Assembly: GCA_023391695.1 (NCBI GenBank) | Contig: JAEWAK010000012.1 | Span: forward strand, 409,757-473,756 | From: Bacillota bacterium | GTDB lineage: Bacteria; Bacillota; Clostridia; Lachnospirales; Lachnospiraceae | Direction: 5' to 3' | Length of the DNA: 64,000 nt | In this document: positions 34,627 to 43,640 of the stretch, piece after piece | Layout: every line of letters begins with the position of its first letter | Position numbering within the stretch: the first letter of the stretch is position 1 | Made by a program: the position numbers and the translations under genes | Notes under the pieces: generated by a model | What the model saw: the letters and a program-made list of their open reading frames with translations, nothing else | Database searches by the model: none | What the model was told of the DNA's origin: nothing

Positions 34627-36135
34627 ATGGATAAAAAAACTTTATATTTAGAGTGTTATTCCGGTATTAGCGGAGATATGACCGTCGCCGCCCTTATTGA
34701 CCTGGGAGCTGACGTAGATGTTTTAATGGCCGGACTTGGCAGTCTTAATGTGGATGGTTATAAAATTGAAATCAGCAGAAAAGAAAAAAACAGCATAGAT
34801 GCCTGTGACTTTAACGTGATCCTGGATGTTCCGGAAACGGATTATGAAGTGGAAGGGGAGCACAGCCATGAACATTCCCATAGCCATGAGGAAGAACATA
34901 ATCACACCCACGGACATAATGGACATGTTCATTTTCATGACCAGGATTCAGACCATAACCATTCCCATGACCAGGACGGAGAAAATGGCCACTCTCATGG
35001 CCATGAATCAGAGGATACCTATTCCCATGAACATAGCGGACAAAAGCATACTCATGTACACAGACACCTTCATGCCCGTCTTACTCTGAGAGCTGACAGT
35101 CATTCACACACCCATTCCAATGAGGGAAATCATTCCCACCTGCATTACGGCCATCATGAACACAGGAATTTAAATGATATTAATGCAATTATTGAAGGTT
35201 CCGCTATTACGGAAAATGCAAAAAATATCGCTAAGAGGATATTTTATATTGTAGCGGCTGCAGAGTCCAAGGCGCATGGCAAGCCGGTGGAGGAAGTGCA
35301 TTTCCATGAGGTCGGTGCAGTGGATTCCATCGTAGATATCGTGGCTGTTGCTGTATGTCTCGATAATTTAAATATCGGGGAAGTAATCGTCTCCGAATTA
35401 TATGAAGGGACCGGCCAAATTAACTGCCAGCATGGCGTACTGCCCGTACCGGTACCGGCTGTGGTCAATATAGCTGCCGAACATCATCTGAAGCTTCACA
35501 TTACCACAATTAAGGGGGAACTGGTCACACCGACCGGTGCCGCTATTGTTGCTGCCATTAAAACCGGCGACACCTTGCCGAAGGAATTTAAAATCAATAA
35601 AATCGGCCTTGGTGCCGGCAAGAGGAATTACGAGCGGACCAGTTTCCTGCGTGCTATGCTGATTGAAGCTGGCTCTGTCAACGCTTCTTCTCATACCACG
35701 CCGGATAAAGTATGGGTATTAGAGGCCAATATTGATGACTGCAGCGGAGAAGCCTTATCCATAGCTATGGATACCTTATTACAAAATGGTGCAAGGGATG
35801 TTTATTACACTCCGATTTTTATGAAAAAGAACCGCCCTGCCTACCTCCTGGGGGTAATCTGCAGTGAAGATAAAATCGAATTGATGGAGGAATTAATCTT
35901 TATCCATACGACCACCATCGGGATCCGGAAACAGGAAGCAATAAGGACAACACTGGACAGGGAAGTGAAGATCATAACGACTCCATACGGTGATGCCCTG
36001 GTAAAGGTATGTACATTTAAGGATAAGACCTTTTATTATCCGGAATGTGAAAGTATCAAAAAACTCTGTGCCAAAACCGGTAAAGATTATGTAACACTTT
36101 ACAGTCTTGTCCAGACTCTGGCAGGCCAGCCATAA
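34627..36135 (+). CDS. larC: Nickel-pincer cofactor synthase LarC (single frame)
   Basis: 502 residues. LarC is a CTP-dependent nickel insertase that places Ni(II) into the pyridinium bis-thiocarboxylate pincer, the cofactor of lactate racemase and relatives. N-terminal domain 1-75 with LYLECYSGISGDMTVAALID; a long His-rich insert (about 78-180, runs of HSH/HNH/HGH) probably binds nickel; then EVHFHEVGAVDSIVDIVAVAVC, TGQINCQHGVLPVPVPAV and the C-terminal half with VLEANIDDCSGEALSIAMD. Some species encode this as larC1/larC2 joined by frameshift; here it is one frame. ATG 34627 behind ATAGGAGAAGG. Followed by larE. Confidence 0.96.
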   Translation: MDKKTLYLECYSGISGDMTVAALIDLGADVDVLMAGLGSLNVDGYKIEISRKEKNSIDACDFNVILDVPETDYEVEGEHSHEHSHSHEEEHNHTHGHNGHVHFHDQDSDHNHSHDQDGENGHSHGHESEDTYSHEHSGQKHTHVHRHLHARLTLRADSHSHTHSNEGNHSHLHYGHHEHRNLNDINAIIEGSAITENAKNIAKRIFYIVAAAESKAHGKPVEEVHFHEVGAVDSIVDIVAVAVCLDNLNIGEVIVSELYEGTGQINCQHGVLPVPVPAVVNIAAEHHLKLHITTIKGELVTPTGAAIVAAIKTGDTLPKEFKINKIGLGAGKRNYERTSFLRAMLIEAGSVNASSHTTPDKVWVLEANIDDCSGEALSIAMDTLLQNGARDVYYTPIFMKKNRPAYLLGVICSEDKIELMEELIFIHTTTIGIRKQEAIRTTLDREVKIITTPYGDALVKVCTFKDKTFYYPECESIKKLCAKTGKDYVTLYSLVQTLAGQP

Positions 36136-36163
36136 AAGATCACAGTCAAAAGGAGTAACGCAA

Positions 36164-37006
36164 TTGGAATTAGAATATAAATTAACGTCTGATATAAACC
36201 GGGCTAACCTGGAAAAATTAAGCCTGGTGATGGAAACCCACGTAGATGAGGGCATCTGCGTGGCTTTTTCCGGCGGTGTGGACAGCAGCCTTTTATTGAA
36301 AACGGCCTGTGATGCCGGCAAAAGAAAGAATAAATCCGTATTGGCCGTCACCTTTGAAACCAGACTCCACCCCCACGGTGATCTGGAAGAAGCAAAAGCC
36401 CTCGCCATAAGCTTTGGCGCGGATCACAAAGAGATTGCCGTAGATGAATTTTCCGATCCGGAAATCATGCATAATCCGGCGGACCGTTGCTACCGCTGTA
36501 AAAACCTGCTGTTCCAAACCTTAATCCATACTGCCGGGAAGGAAGGTTATCATTTTTTAATGGATGGCAGCAATTATGATGATTTAAATGCTTACCGGCC
36601 CGGCATGAAAGCCTTAAAGGAATTGGGGATACACAGCCCTTTATTGGAACTTGGAATTACCAAACGGGAAATCCGTTCTCTTGCTTCTGATTTAGGCATC
36701 GCTACCAGTAATAAACCCTCTGCTCCCTGCCTGGCTACCAGATTGCCCTACGGGGCCACCCTGGATTTTGATTTATTGGAACGAATCGACCTGGGTGAGA
36801 AGTTTATTAAAAATCTTGGCTTCTACAATGTACGGTTAAGGGCACACGGGGATATTATCCGGATCGAAATTGACAAAGAAGACTTTTTTAAATTTATAGA
36901 ACAAAAGGCTTGCGTAACAAAGAAGCTGAAAGAACTTGGTTTTCTTTATTTAACCCTGGATTTGGAAGGTTTCCGTTCCGGAAGTATGGATGTTAATATA
37001 GTATAA
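36164..37006 (+). CDS. larE: Sacrificial sulfur transferase LarE
   Basis: 280 residues from TTG 36164, which follows AAAGGAGTAACGCA; the longer frame into larC has no site. ATP-PP-loop FSGGVDSSLL (about 35-44). LarE adenylates pyridinium biscarboxylate mononucleotide and donates a cysteine sulfur: C189 in KPSAPCLATR matches the sacrificial cysteine of LarE. C-terminal HGDIIRIEI region also conserved. Twenty-eight bases after larC, clearly co-transcribed. Confidence 0.95.
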   Translation: MELEYKLTSDINRANLEKLSLVMETHVDEGICVAFSGGVDSSLLLKTACDAGKRKNKSVLAVTFETRLHPHGDLEEAKALAISFGADHKEIAVDEFSDPEIMHNPADRCYRCKNLLFQTLIHTAGKEGYHFLMDGSNYDDLNAYRPGMKALKELGIHSPLLELGITKREIRSLASDLGIATSNKPSAPCLATRLPYGATLDFDLLERIDLGEKFIKNLGFYNVRLRAHGDIIRIEIDKEDFFKFIEQKACVTKKLKELGFLYLTLDLEGFRSGSMDVNIV

Positions 37007-37046
37007 CTTACACCAATCAGGCGGGAGTCAGACTTAATATGATAGA

Positions 37047-37082
37047 TTAAATAAGCCTGTCGGTTTCGACGGGCTTATTTAA
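37047..37082. terminator. Terminator between larE and larB
   Basis: AAATAAGCCTGTCG pairs with CGACGGGCTTATTT around a GTT loop (about 37049-37080), with T-rich flanks. Bidirectional between convergent larE and larB. Confidence 0.85.
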
Positions 37083-37163
37083 TAGCATTTAATATTACCG
37101 GTATGTACAGAACCTCTTGCCTGCTGCACTGGGACCTATACTGCGGTGGTTTTAGGGAATTTA

Positions 37164-37907
37164 TTAATCATTTTTTAAACGGTTAATCTGGGTAGCAATA
37201 TAACCGGCGCCGAATCCGTTATCGATATTAACAACGGCAAGGCCTTCTGCACAGGAATTCAGCATGGTAAGGAGTGCGGACAGCCCTCCGAAGCTGGAGC
37301 CGTAACCAATTGAGGTAGGTACTGCAATAACCGGTTTATCTACCAGCCCTGCGACTACACCTCCTAAAGCTCCTTCCATTCCTGCAACTGCAATGATACA
37401 ATTTGCCTTGTGAATTTCTTCCAGTTTGGAAAGCAGCCTGTGGATGCCTGCCACCCCAACATCATAAATCCTTATAACATTGGAACCAAAGAATTCTGCA
37501 GTCTGGGCTGCCTCTTCTGCCACGGGTATGTCAGAAGTGCCTCCGGTACAGACTACAACACAACCCGATCCGGATTTCTGTATCTTTTTTATGGATAATA
37601 TGCGGGATGTGGGATCATATTCCACCATAGGCAGTACTTTCTTAACTTCTTCATATTGCTCCTGGCTGGCCCTTGTTCCCAATACATTGGTGTCGTGTTC
37701 ATGGAACCTGATAAATATATCTTTTAAATGGGAGATGGATTTTCCCTGGCAGAATACAACTTCTCCAAAACCGGAGCGCAGAGACCTGTGATGATCCAGC
37801 TTGGCAAATCCCAAATCTTCATAAGGGAGTTTTTTTAACAATTCCTCCGCTTCTGCAAGATCAATTTCGTTATTCTTGACCTGTTCCAATAATTTATGCA
37901 AATCCAT
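37164..37907 (-). CDS. larB: Nickel-pincer cofactor carboxylase LarB
   Basis: 247 residues. LarB carboxylates and hydrolyses nicotinic acid adenine dinucleotide to pyridinium biscarboxylate mononucleotide, the first step of the pincer pathway. C-terminal half is the PurE/AIRC fold: VVVCTGGTSDIPVAEEAA, EEIHKANCIIAVAGMEGAL and VPTSIGYGSSFGGLSALLTM. N-terminal region has RSLRSGFGEVVFCQGK. ATG 37907 behind GAAGGAGAAAATT. Faces larCE across a terminator, so larB is a separate unit. Confidence 0.95.
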   Translation of the reverse strand: MDLHKLLEQVKNNEIDLAEAEELLKKLPYEDLGFAKLDHHRSLRSGFGEVVFCQGKSISHLKDIFIRFHEHDTNVLGTRASQEQYEEVKKVLPMVEYDPTSRILSIKKIQKSGSGCVVVCTGGTSDIPVAEEAAQTAEFFGSNVIRIYDVGVAGIHRLLSKLEEIHKANCIIAVAGMEGALGGVVAGLVDKPVIAVPTSIGYGSSFGGLSALLTMLNSCAEGLAVVNIDNGFGAGYIATQINRLKND

Positions 37908-37924
37908 AATTTTCTCCTTCTCAA

Positions 37925-37954
37925 ATTATAAATGTATTTTCTTAAGTAAATCAA
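37925..37954 (-). promoter_or_regulatory. Candidate promoter of larB
   Basis: Minus strand TTGATT (37949-37954), 18-base spacer, TATAAT (37925-37930), 18 bases before the ATG. Just upstream is a hairpin AGCGGA...TCCGCT. Lies in the 72-base gap after rbsK. Confidence 0.55.
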
Positions 37955-37978
37955 AGCGGATATTCGCATTCCGCTTGG

Positions 37979-38920
37979 CTACGTGCCTGCATAATCCTTT
38001 GAACTGAACAAAAGTATATCGGTCTCTTCCCTGGTGGGTATGGAACTTTGGGCACCCGGCCTGGTCACGGAAATGGATGCTGCCGTATTGGCGAACTCCA
38101 CCGCAGCTTTATGATTTTTCCCTTCTGCCAGGGCAACTGCAAAGGATGCATTAAAACAGTCTCCGGCGGCAGTGGTATCCGTGACGGAATATACTTTCCT
38201 GGCTGCAAAGGATTTTACTCCGTCTTCATTCACCAGAAGTGCACCTTTGTCTCCTAAGGTAACCAATACGTTATTGACACCTTTCTGTATCAGGCCATAG
38301 GATGCAAACAGAATGTCTTCCGCCTTATCACAGGGACTTCCGGATAATCTGGCTAATTCAGTTTCATTTGGCGTTATGTAATCCAGCTGCCTTAATATTT
38401 CCTCAGGAATTTTATCCGGAGCAGGCGCAGGATTTAAAATAACTGTCTTGCCTAGCTGCTTTGCCCTGCGGACCGCGTAATATGCGGCTTCATGCGGTAT
38501 TTCCATCTGAAGGAGTAAATAATCACAGGCTTTGAATAAATCTTCATTTTCTTTCAGGTATCCGGCGTCACACTGTCCATTTGCACCGGGTACGACAACG
38601 ATACTGTTATTACCCGCTTTATTTACATATATTATGGCCGTTCCAGTGGAATAGTCCGCACTCTTTTTCACATGGCTGATGTCCACGCCTGCTTTTAACA
38701 GATTATCTAAAAGAATATTCCCGAATTCATCCTGGCCTGTGCAGCCTAACATTGTTACATCAGCTCCCAGTTTTCCGGCCGTATAAGCCTGATTGCCCCC
38801 TTTTCCTCCGGGAACATACCGGATATCTTCACCCAAAATAGTTTCTCCGACTAAAGGCATGTTCTCAACACCAATAACAATATCCATATTTAAGCTTCCG
38901 ATAACAAGTATCTTTTTCAT
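37979..38920 (-). CDS. rbsK: PfkB-family sugar kinase, ribokinase-like
   Basis: 313 residues from ATG 38920, which follows TGGGAGATATT; the frame reaching 38956 runs into the leader hairpin. Ribokinase phosphorylates ribose with ATP. Signature 1: YVPGGKGGNQAYTAGKLGAD (about 38-57); substrate GGDxxN region LNMDIVIGVE near the start; signature 2: DTTAAGDCFNASFAVAL with catalytic Asp (about 255). TPNETELARLSG is typical of RbsK. No ribose transporter or RbsD next to it, so the substrate may be another pentose or nucleoside. Monocistronic. Confidence 0.9.
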   Translation of the reverse strand: MKKILVIGSLNMDIVIGVENMPLVGETILGEDIRYVPGGKGGNQAYTAGKLGADVTMLGCTGQDEFGNILLDNLLKAGVDISHVKKSADYSTGTAIIYVNKAGNNSIVVVPGANGQCDAGYLKENEDLFKACDYLLLQMEIPHEAAYYAVRRAKQLGKTVILNPAPAPDKIPEEILRQLDYITPNETELARLSGSPCDKAEDILFASYGLIQKGVNNVLVTLGDKGALLVNEDGVKSFAARKVYSVTDTTAAGDCFNASFAVALAEGKNHKAAVEFANTAASISVTRPGAQSSIPTREETDILLFSSKDYAGT

Positions 38921-39110
38921 AATATCTCCCATCTGTGCGCTTTGGCGCATATACAAATCGGATGTTGAAAAAACTGCTTTTGTTTTTTCAACCTAACACC
39001 CATGCATATCACAAGTTTGCTTGCGATTTGCCTAAATAATAAGTGCGAACGTCTTTTATTCACACTAGCTCCCATTGCATATCCGAAACCGGAGTTTCAG
39101 ATACTGCCTA
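38921..39110 (-). repeat. Composite leader repeat before rbsK
   Basis: Minus strand order: GGCAGTATCTGAAAC/GTTTCGGATA hairpin followed by TGCAATGGGAGC (39065-39110), ACAAGTTTGCTTGCGATTTG region, GTTGAAAAAAC...GTTTTTTCAAC stem, then TGCGC-CAAA-GCGCA hairpin and CAGATGGGAG, which is the rbsK ribosome binding site. The block from GTTGAAAA to TGGGAG is nearly the same as upstream of the FrhB-like gene (43641-43720). The remaining gap to 39532 has no gene; the ECF gene leader shows no riboswitch I recognise. Confidence 0.75.
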
Positions 39111-39532
39111 ACCTAAGACATTCGTTCTTTGAATTCCTGCTGCTTCAGGCCCCTGACAGCACAGCCAATTCAGGTAAAATAAAGCCTTCCGTATGTCTTC
39201 TATTATTATACATCAATTTACCTGTTATAAACACTCTTATTTGGGATTTTTTATAAAATAATTATTAAATTTTTGGGGTAAAAACCACTTTAACAGGGCA
39301 TTTTAAATCCCAGCGCTGAAACCTGAGTTTATATCATTATTCAATAGCTGCGGGCAATAAAGCCGGTATTCTAAACAGCCTTTTTCGTTATATTATGTTG
39401 GACCAAGTTCTAAAGCTTAATTACTGAAAAAGCATCTGGCACTATTAATTTTATCAATACTGGAACTTTTAATCATACCAAAATTATTATAAAGTAGCTT
39501 CAGGTTGAATTGATCTGAAAGGAGTAAGATTT

Positions 39533-40069
39533 ATGCATAATAAAACACTTAAAATAGTAATTGCGGCATTAATGGCTGCCATGACCTGTGTTGCAACCAT
39601 GGTAATCAAGGTCCCTTCCCCGACCTCCGGATATATCCACTTAGGAGACGGTTTCGTACTCTTATCGGGTATCATTCTCGGACCGCTTTATGGCGGAATC
39701 GCAGCGGGAATCGGCTCCATGTTTGCCGATCTTTTTTCCGGTTTTGCAGGGTATGCACCGGCAACCTTTATCATTAAGGCTTTGGCGGCTGTGGCAGGCG
39801 GCATTGTGTTTCACGCCTTGAACACCTTCTTTGCAAAATCCTTCTTAAAAATAGCCCCTGTAATTTTTGCAGGAATAAGCGGCGGAATTGTAGTAACTTC
39901 CGGCTATTTTATATTTGAAGCTTTTATTATGGGCCTTGGAATCCCCTCAGCTTTAACCGGGATACCGTTTAACCTGGTTCAGAATGTATTCGGAATTATA
40001 GTATCCGCTGTTTTAATGCCATTGCTCTTCAAAGTACAGGTGGTAAAAGAATTTATGGTAAAGGCTTAA
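39533..40069 (+). CDS. ECF transporter substrate-binding (S) component
   Basis: 178 residues, six membrane helices. Opens LKIVIAALMAAMTCVATMVI, then PTSGYIHLGDGFVLLSGIIL and GGIAAGIGSMFADLFSGFAG, the S-component pattern (AlaXXXAla-type helix for the T-subunit). Binds a vitamin or precursor with high affinity and works with a shared EcfAA'T module, which is not in the window. The YIHLGDGFVLLS pattern resembles pyridoxine/thiamine-type S components, but the ligand cannot be told. ATG 39533 follows GAAAGGAGTAAGATTT. Monocistronic with a terminator. Confidence 0.9.
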   Translation: MHNKTLKIVIAALMAAMTCVATMVIKVPSPTSGYIHLGDGFVLLSGIILGPLYGGIAAGIGSMFADLFSGFAGYAPATFIIKALAAVAGGIVFHALNTFFAKSFLKIAPVIFAGISGGIVVTSGYFIFEAFIMGLGIPSALTGIPFNLVQNVFGIIVSAVLMPLLFKVQVVKEFMVKA

Positions 40070-40116
40070 GACAGTTTAAAGGGGCTGACGGGATGCAGCC
40101 TGTGTATTAAAAAAGA

Positions 40117-40204
40117 GGATTATTTTATAAAAGAGATTATTTTATAAAAAAGATTATTTTATAAAAAAGGATTGGATGAAAAAATTATGCATCCAATCCT
40201 TTTT
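40117..40204 (+). terminator. Short tandem repeat and terminator after the ECF gene
   Basis: GATTATTTTATAAAA occurs three to four times from 40117 to ~40165, then AAAAAGGATTGGATG (40164-40178) pairs with CATCCAATCCTTTTT (40190-40204). Confidence 0.85.
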
Positions 40205-40258
40205 CGGTTTATTCAGACCATTCTGTAACTACCTTTATTCTTTGTAACGATACTGTTA

Positions 40259-42112
40259 TTATTCTTTAATCATATAGGTCGGCACCAGTTTTTTCACCCT
40301 GTCCCTGATTTCCTCCGTCTCTTCCTTGGCTGCCAGATCCAGAGCCTCTACTTCCTTTATAAGTACCTCTTCATCCATTTCAATTGGTTTTCCAATATGT
40401 ATTAATTTATTTTTAGTATCCTGCAGGCCTTCTTCATCCATCAAAAGCTCTTCGTACAATTTCTCCCCGGGCCTTAAACCGGTAAATTCAATGGTAATGT
40501 CTCTGCCGGGTTCATAACCGGATAAACGGATCAGATTCTTGGCCAGTTCCGTAATTTTTACCGGTTCTCCCATATCCAGAACGAAGATTTCCCCGCCTTT
40601 GGCATAGGCTCCGGCCTGAAGTACCAAAGATACCGCTTCCGGTATGGTCATAAAGTATCTTATAATATCCGGGTGGGTAACCGTAACCGGTCCTCCCCGC
40701 AGGATCTGTTCTTTAAATAAAGGAATTACGCTTCCGTTGCTGCCCAGGACATTGCCGAAACGTACCGCCACGAATTCGGTTTTTGAACGTTTATTATAAG
40801 CCTGGATTATCATCTCACAGATTCTTTTGGAAGCACCCATTATATTTGTCGGATTCACGGCTTTGTCGGAAGAGATCAGTATGAACTTCTCAACACCGTA
40901 GGCATCGGCTGCATTTGCCATCTTAAGGGTCCCGCCCACATTGTTTTTAATCGCTTCCGTAGGACTGTCTTCCATAAGGGGAACATGCTTATGAGCCGCA
41001 GCATGGTAAATGATTTCAGGCCGGTATCGCTCCATAATCCAATTCATCCGGTTGGAATTCCGGACTGAGGCAATTAAAACAACCAGGTCCAGCTCCGGAA
41101 ACTCACTTTTTAATTCCTGCTGGATGAAATACGCATTATTTTCATAAATATCAACGATAATCAACTGCTTGGGCTCATGCTTTACAATCTGCCGGCACAA
41201 TTCACTTCCAATGGACCCGCCGCCACCGGTAACCATGATGACTTTGCCTTTGACATAATTCATAATACCTTCCATATCAATCTTGACCGGTTCCCTGCCA
41301 AGTAAATCTTCTATTTCAACATCCCTTAATCTGGTGATGCTGACCTCTTCGTTAATGAGCTGGTACATACCGGGAAGTATTTTTAATGCACAGCCTGTCT
41401 CCTTACAGACTTCAAGAATCTCCCTTATATTTTTTCTGGAAACAGAAGGCATGGCAATAAAAATATCTGTAATCTCATACTTTTCAGCTGCTTCAATAAT
41501 TTTAGTCCGATCCCCTACTACTTTGATTCCCTGTATGTAACTGCCTAATTTATCATTATTATCATCAATGGCACAAATGACGGTTCCCTTTACATAACCG
41601 CTTACGGCAATTTCACGTATAATGGAACTGCCCGCTTCCCCGGCACCGATTATCATAATCCGGCTCTGTGATGTTCCGTGATGACGCTTTGACAGCCTTC
41701 TGACATACCGGTAAAAAAAACGGCTGACGCTGATTAAGGCCATCATAAATAAAGTGCTTAAGGGATAATAGCTTCTCGGCACATGGATTATAAGTATAAA
41801 ATGCATTCCTATTAACTGGAACATACCGGATAAGGTACAGGCAAATATAATATTGACCAGTTCGTCAATCCCGGCATATCTCCAAAGGCTGTTATATAAG
41901 CGGAACAGGGAAAATATAATAATGGTGGTCACCGTATTGATAACGGTATAAGACAATACTGCATCAGCATAATTGGTCGGTATCTGGCCCAGACGGAAAT
42001 CAAAACGGATAAACAGCGCCGAAAAGGCCGCTAAATTAATTAATATGGCATCCAGTATTATTAAGAACAGTCTTCGTATGAATAATCTTTTATCATGAAT
42101 AAATTGCTTCAC
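40259..42112 (-). CDS. CapD/FlaA1-family UDP-sugar dehydratase/epimerase, membrane-bound
   Basis: 617 residues. The start GTG 42112 is preferred because GGGAG lies five bases upstream; the ATG at 42124 would overlap that site. Four to five N-terminal membrane helices (to ~135), a first Rossmann fold (IIGAGEAGSSII, ~160), and a C-terminal SDR catalytic domain (VTGGGGSIGSELCRQI ~290; SSDKAVNPTNIMGASKR ~435). In the active site the usual Tyr is replaced by Met, as in the PglF/long UDP-GlcNAc 4,6-dehydratase group. Makes a deoxy-amino or keto sugar precursor for surface glycan. Monocistronic with its own leader; heads the glycan cluster. Confidence 0.93.
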   Translation of the reverse strand: MKQFIHDKRLFIRRLFLIILDAILINLAAFSALFIRFDFRLGQIPTNYADAVLSYTVINTVTTIIIFSLFRLYNSLWRYAGIDELVNIIFACTLSGMFQLIGMHFILIIHVPRSYYPLSTLFMMALISVSRFFYRYVRRLSKRHHGTSQSRIMIIGAGEAGSSIIREIAVSGYVKGTVICAIDDNNDKLGSYIQGIKVVGDRTKIIEAAEKYEITDIFIAMPSVSRKNIREILEVCKETGCALKILPGMYQLINEEVSITRLRDVEIEDLLGREPVKIDMEGIMNYVKGKVIMVTGGGGSIGSELCRQIVKHEPKQLIIVDIYENNAYFIQQELKSEFPELDLVVLIASVRNSNRMNWIMERYRPEIIYHAAAHKHVPLMEDSPTEAIKNNVGGTLKMANAADAYGVEKFILISSDKAVNPTNIMGASKRICEMIIQAYNKRSKTEFVAVRFGNVLGSNGSVIPLFKEQILRGGPVTVTHPDIIRYFMTIPEAVSLVLQAGAYAKGGEIFVLDMGEPVKITELAKNLIRLSGYEPGRDITIEFTGLRPGEKLYEELLMDEEGLQDTKNKLIHIGKPIEMDEEVLIKEVEALDLAAKEETEEIRDRVKKLVPTYMIKE

Positions 42113-42142
42113 TTTAGCTCCCATCTGTCCGTTTTCCGGACA
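42113..42142 (-). repeat. Hairpin plus TGGGAG cassette before the CapD gene
   Basis: Minus strand TGTCCGGAAAACGGACA hairpin (42126-42142) followed by GATGGGAGCTAAA and GTG. Same structure as the leaders of rbsK, thiY and the FrhB-like gene; the stem sequence differs, the GATGGGAG tail is constant. Confidence 0.7.
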
Positions 42143-42323
42143 TTTAAATATAAGGATGGGTAAAAAATTCGCTTTTTATTTTTTACCTTATCGTCTCTAT
42201 TACCAGCAGCATGTCAAATCAGGTATTTGCTATTTTCGCTTTACAAAATGTCATAACCGGGCGTCACTGATCTTTTATTTTATCCGTAAACAGGATCAGG
42301 AACAAGGGATTTGAAATACAACC

Positions 42324-42371
42324 CTAGTGTACCGACAAGCTGATATCTGTATCAGCTTGTCGGTACACTAG
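42324..42371. repeat. Perfect 22-bp-arm palindrome
   Basis: Arms of 22 bases from CTAGTGTACCGACAAGCTGA (42324-) to its exact complement ending at 42371, with the loop TCTG. Within the 330-base gap between the CapD and FrhB-like genes, no mismatches. No T-run follows on the minus strand, so it is not an obvious intrinsic terminator. Confidence 0.9.
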
Positions 42372-42440
42372 ATATCTTAGCATATTAATTCTACGGATAC
42401 AATGTTTTACTAAAAAGATTTTATAAAATAACTGATTTTC

Positions 42441-43640
42441 TTACTTCTGCTTAAAATACACTTTTACCGCCAGATTATATAAGCCTGTCTTTTTTAAAAC
42501 CGGAACTATGATTTTCTTAATGATCTGCTGTGGCAAAGTTAATTTTCCGTATTTATGAAGCACCCCGGGACTTCCTTTTGAAAGATATTCTTCCCAGAAT
42601 GCCTGCCGCTTGGGGGAGCTTTTACTCGGCATCTCAAAGATGGGCTGATAAAAGTCAGTATGGCTGCTCTTTACCAGATTGGAACTGAATTCCCCAGCTT
42701 CCATCTTCCCGATCAGTTCTCTGCCTTTCCCGGTATTGGCCAATACCAGGGATACACCTGTGTCATCCTGAAAAGCTTCCCTGGTATTATCACTTCCCCA
42801 GAAATCAGCCAGAGTGATATCCGAAACCCTGTGGTAGGAAGTGTAAACGCATTGATGGCAGGAAGGCCGGATGGTCAAATGAGAAAAGAACAGAATATAA
42901 TACGGATCCTCCTGCATATTTTTCTGATGGATCCCTTTGTCGAACTCCACTTTTAAGGAACTGTTCCGCCAGCCCGTATCTTTGTTCCTGAAATTGACCT
43001 CTTTTATTTTATCCCGGTGTTTTTCTTCCAGATATGCTCTATAATCCTCCCATACCTTAGGGCTTGGAACACCGTGGCAGGCTATGTCACACAGAATCAG
43101 ACGGGGATATTCCTTATTAAGATAGCTTTTTAATCCGCCATTCTGGCAGGGGGTACCTGTAAAAAGTACCGGCTTACCGGCTTCAAGGGTCAGTTTTATC
43201 TCTTTAAATACAGCACCCAGGTCACTTTGTACATATTTGGAGCCTCTCATTTTGTCCCGCTGTTCCCGGTTCACTGCACTTCCATGGACGACTTCGAAGC
43301 TGTCATTAAAAACCGCACCGTAAACAACGCCGCCCTGCTCCAGTATAAAATCGGAAATTGCGGAAAAAGCCCCACCGGAAGTACTTTTTTTCCGTATCTC
43401 CTGCTTAGGATGCCAAAAGCCGAAGACTTCCTGGTCCTTCGGTATCTTTTCCTCATGTTCCTTTTTGTGAAATGCACATACCTTTATGCAGGCTCCGCAT
43501 TCAACGCAGGATCCGGGGTCGATTTCCGGGTATAAAAAACCTTCCTCATCCTTTTTCATAGTAATGGAATTATGGGGACAAATATTCATGCAGGCCGTAC
43601 AGCCGCAGCAATTCCCTTTTTTTTCATACAAGTTTATCAT
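42441..43640 (-). CDS. FrhB-like (coenzyme F420 hydrogenase beta family) ferredoxin protein
   Basis: 399 residues. N-terminal ferredoxin domain with two [4Fe-4S] motifs (CCGCTACMNICP, CVECGACIKVC), then the FrhB/FdhB N- and C-terminal domains (GVVYGAVFN, VLFTGTPCQNGGLKSYL, TLADFWGS). F420 itself is not expected in Lachnospiraceae; in Firmicute and Bacteroides glycan loci such proteins stand next to PF04230 pyruvyl-transferase-like genes, as here, and a flavin/iron-sulfur redox role in glycan modification is suspected but unproven. ATG 43640 behind TGGGAGTTTAAG. ~280 bases from the next gene. Confidence 0.9.
   Translation of the reverse strand: MINLYEKKGNCCGCTACMNICPHNSITMKKDEEGFLYPEIDPGSCVECGACIKVCAFHKKEHEEKIPKDQEVFGFWHPKQEIRKKSTSGGAFSAISDFILEQGGVVYGAVFNDSFEVVHGSAVNREQRDKMRGSKYVQSDLGAVFKEIKLTLEAGKPVLFTGTPCQNGGLKSYLNKEYPRLILCDIACHGVPSPKVWEDYRAYLEEKHRDKIKEVNFRNKDTGWRNSSLKVEFDKGIHQKNMQEDPYYILFFSHLTIRPSCHQCVYTSYHRVSDITLADFWGSDNTREAFQDDTGVSLVLANTGKGRELIGKMEAGEFSSNLVKSSHTDFYQPIFEMPSKSSPKRQAFWEEYLSKGSPGVLHKYGKLTLPQQIIKKIIVPVLKKTGLYNLAVKVYFKQK

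Noticed and set aside
34627..36135. Programmed frameshift in larC
   Set aside because: The gene is one uninterrupted frame of normal LarC content, so no frameshift is needed.
39290..39532. Vitamin riboswitch before the ECF gene
   Set aside because: Compared mentally with TPP, FMN, cobalamin, preQ1 and THF consensus elements; none fits.
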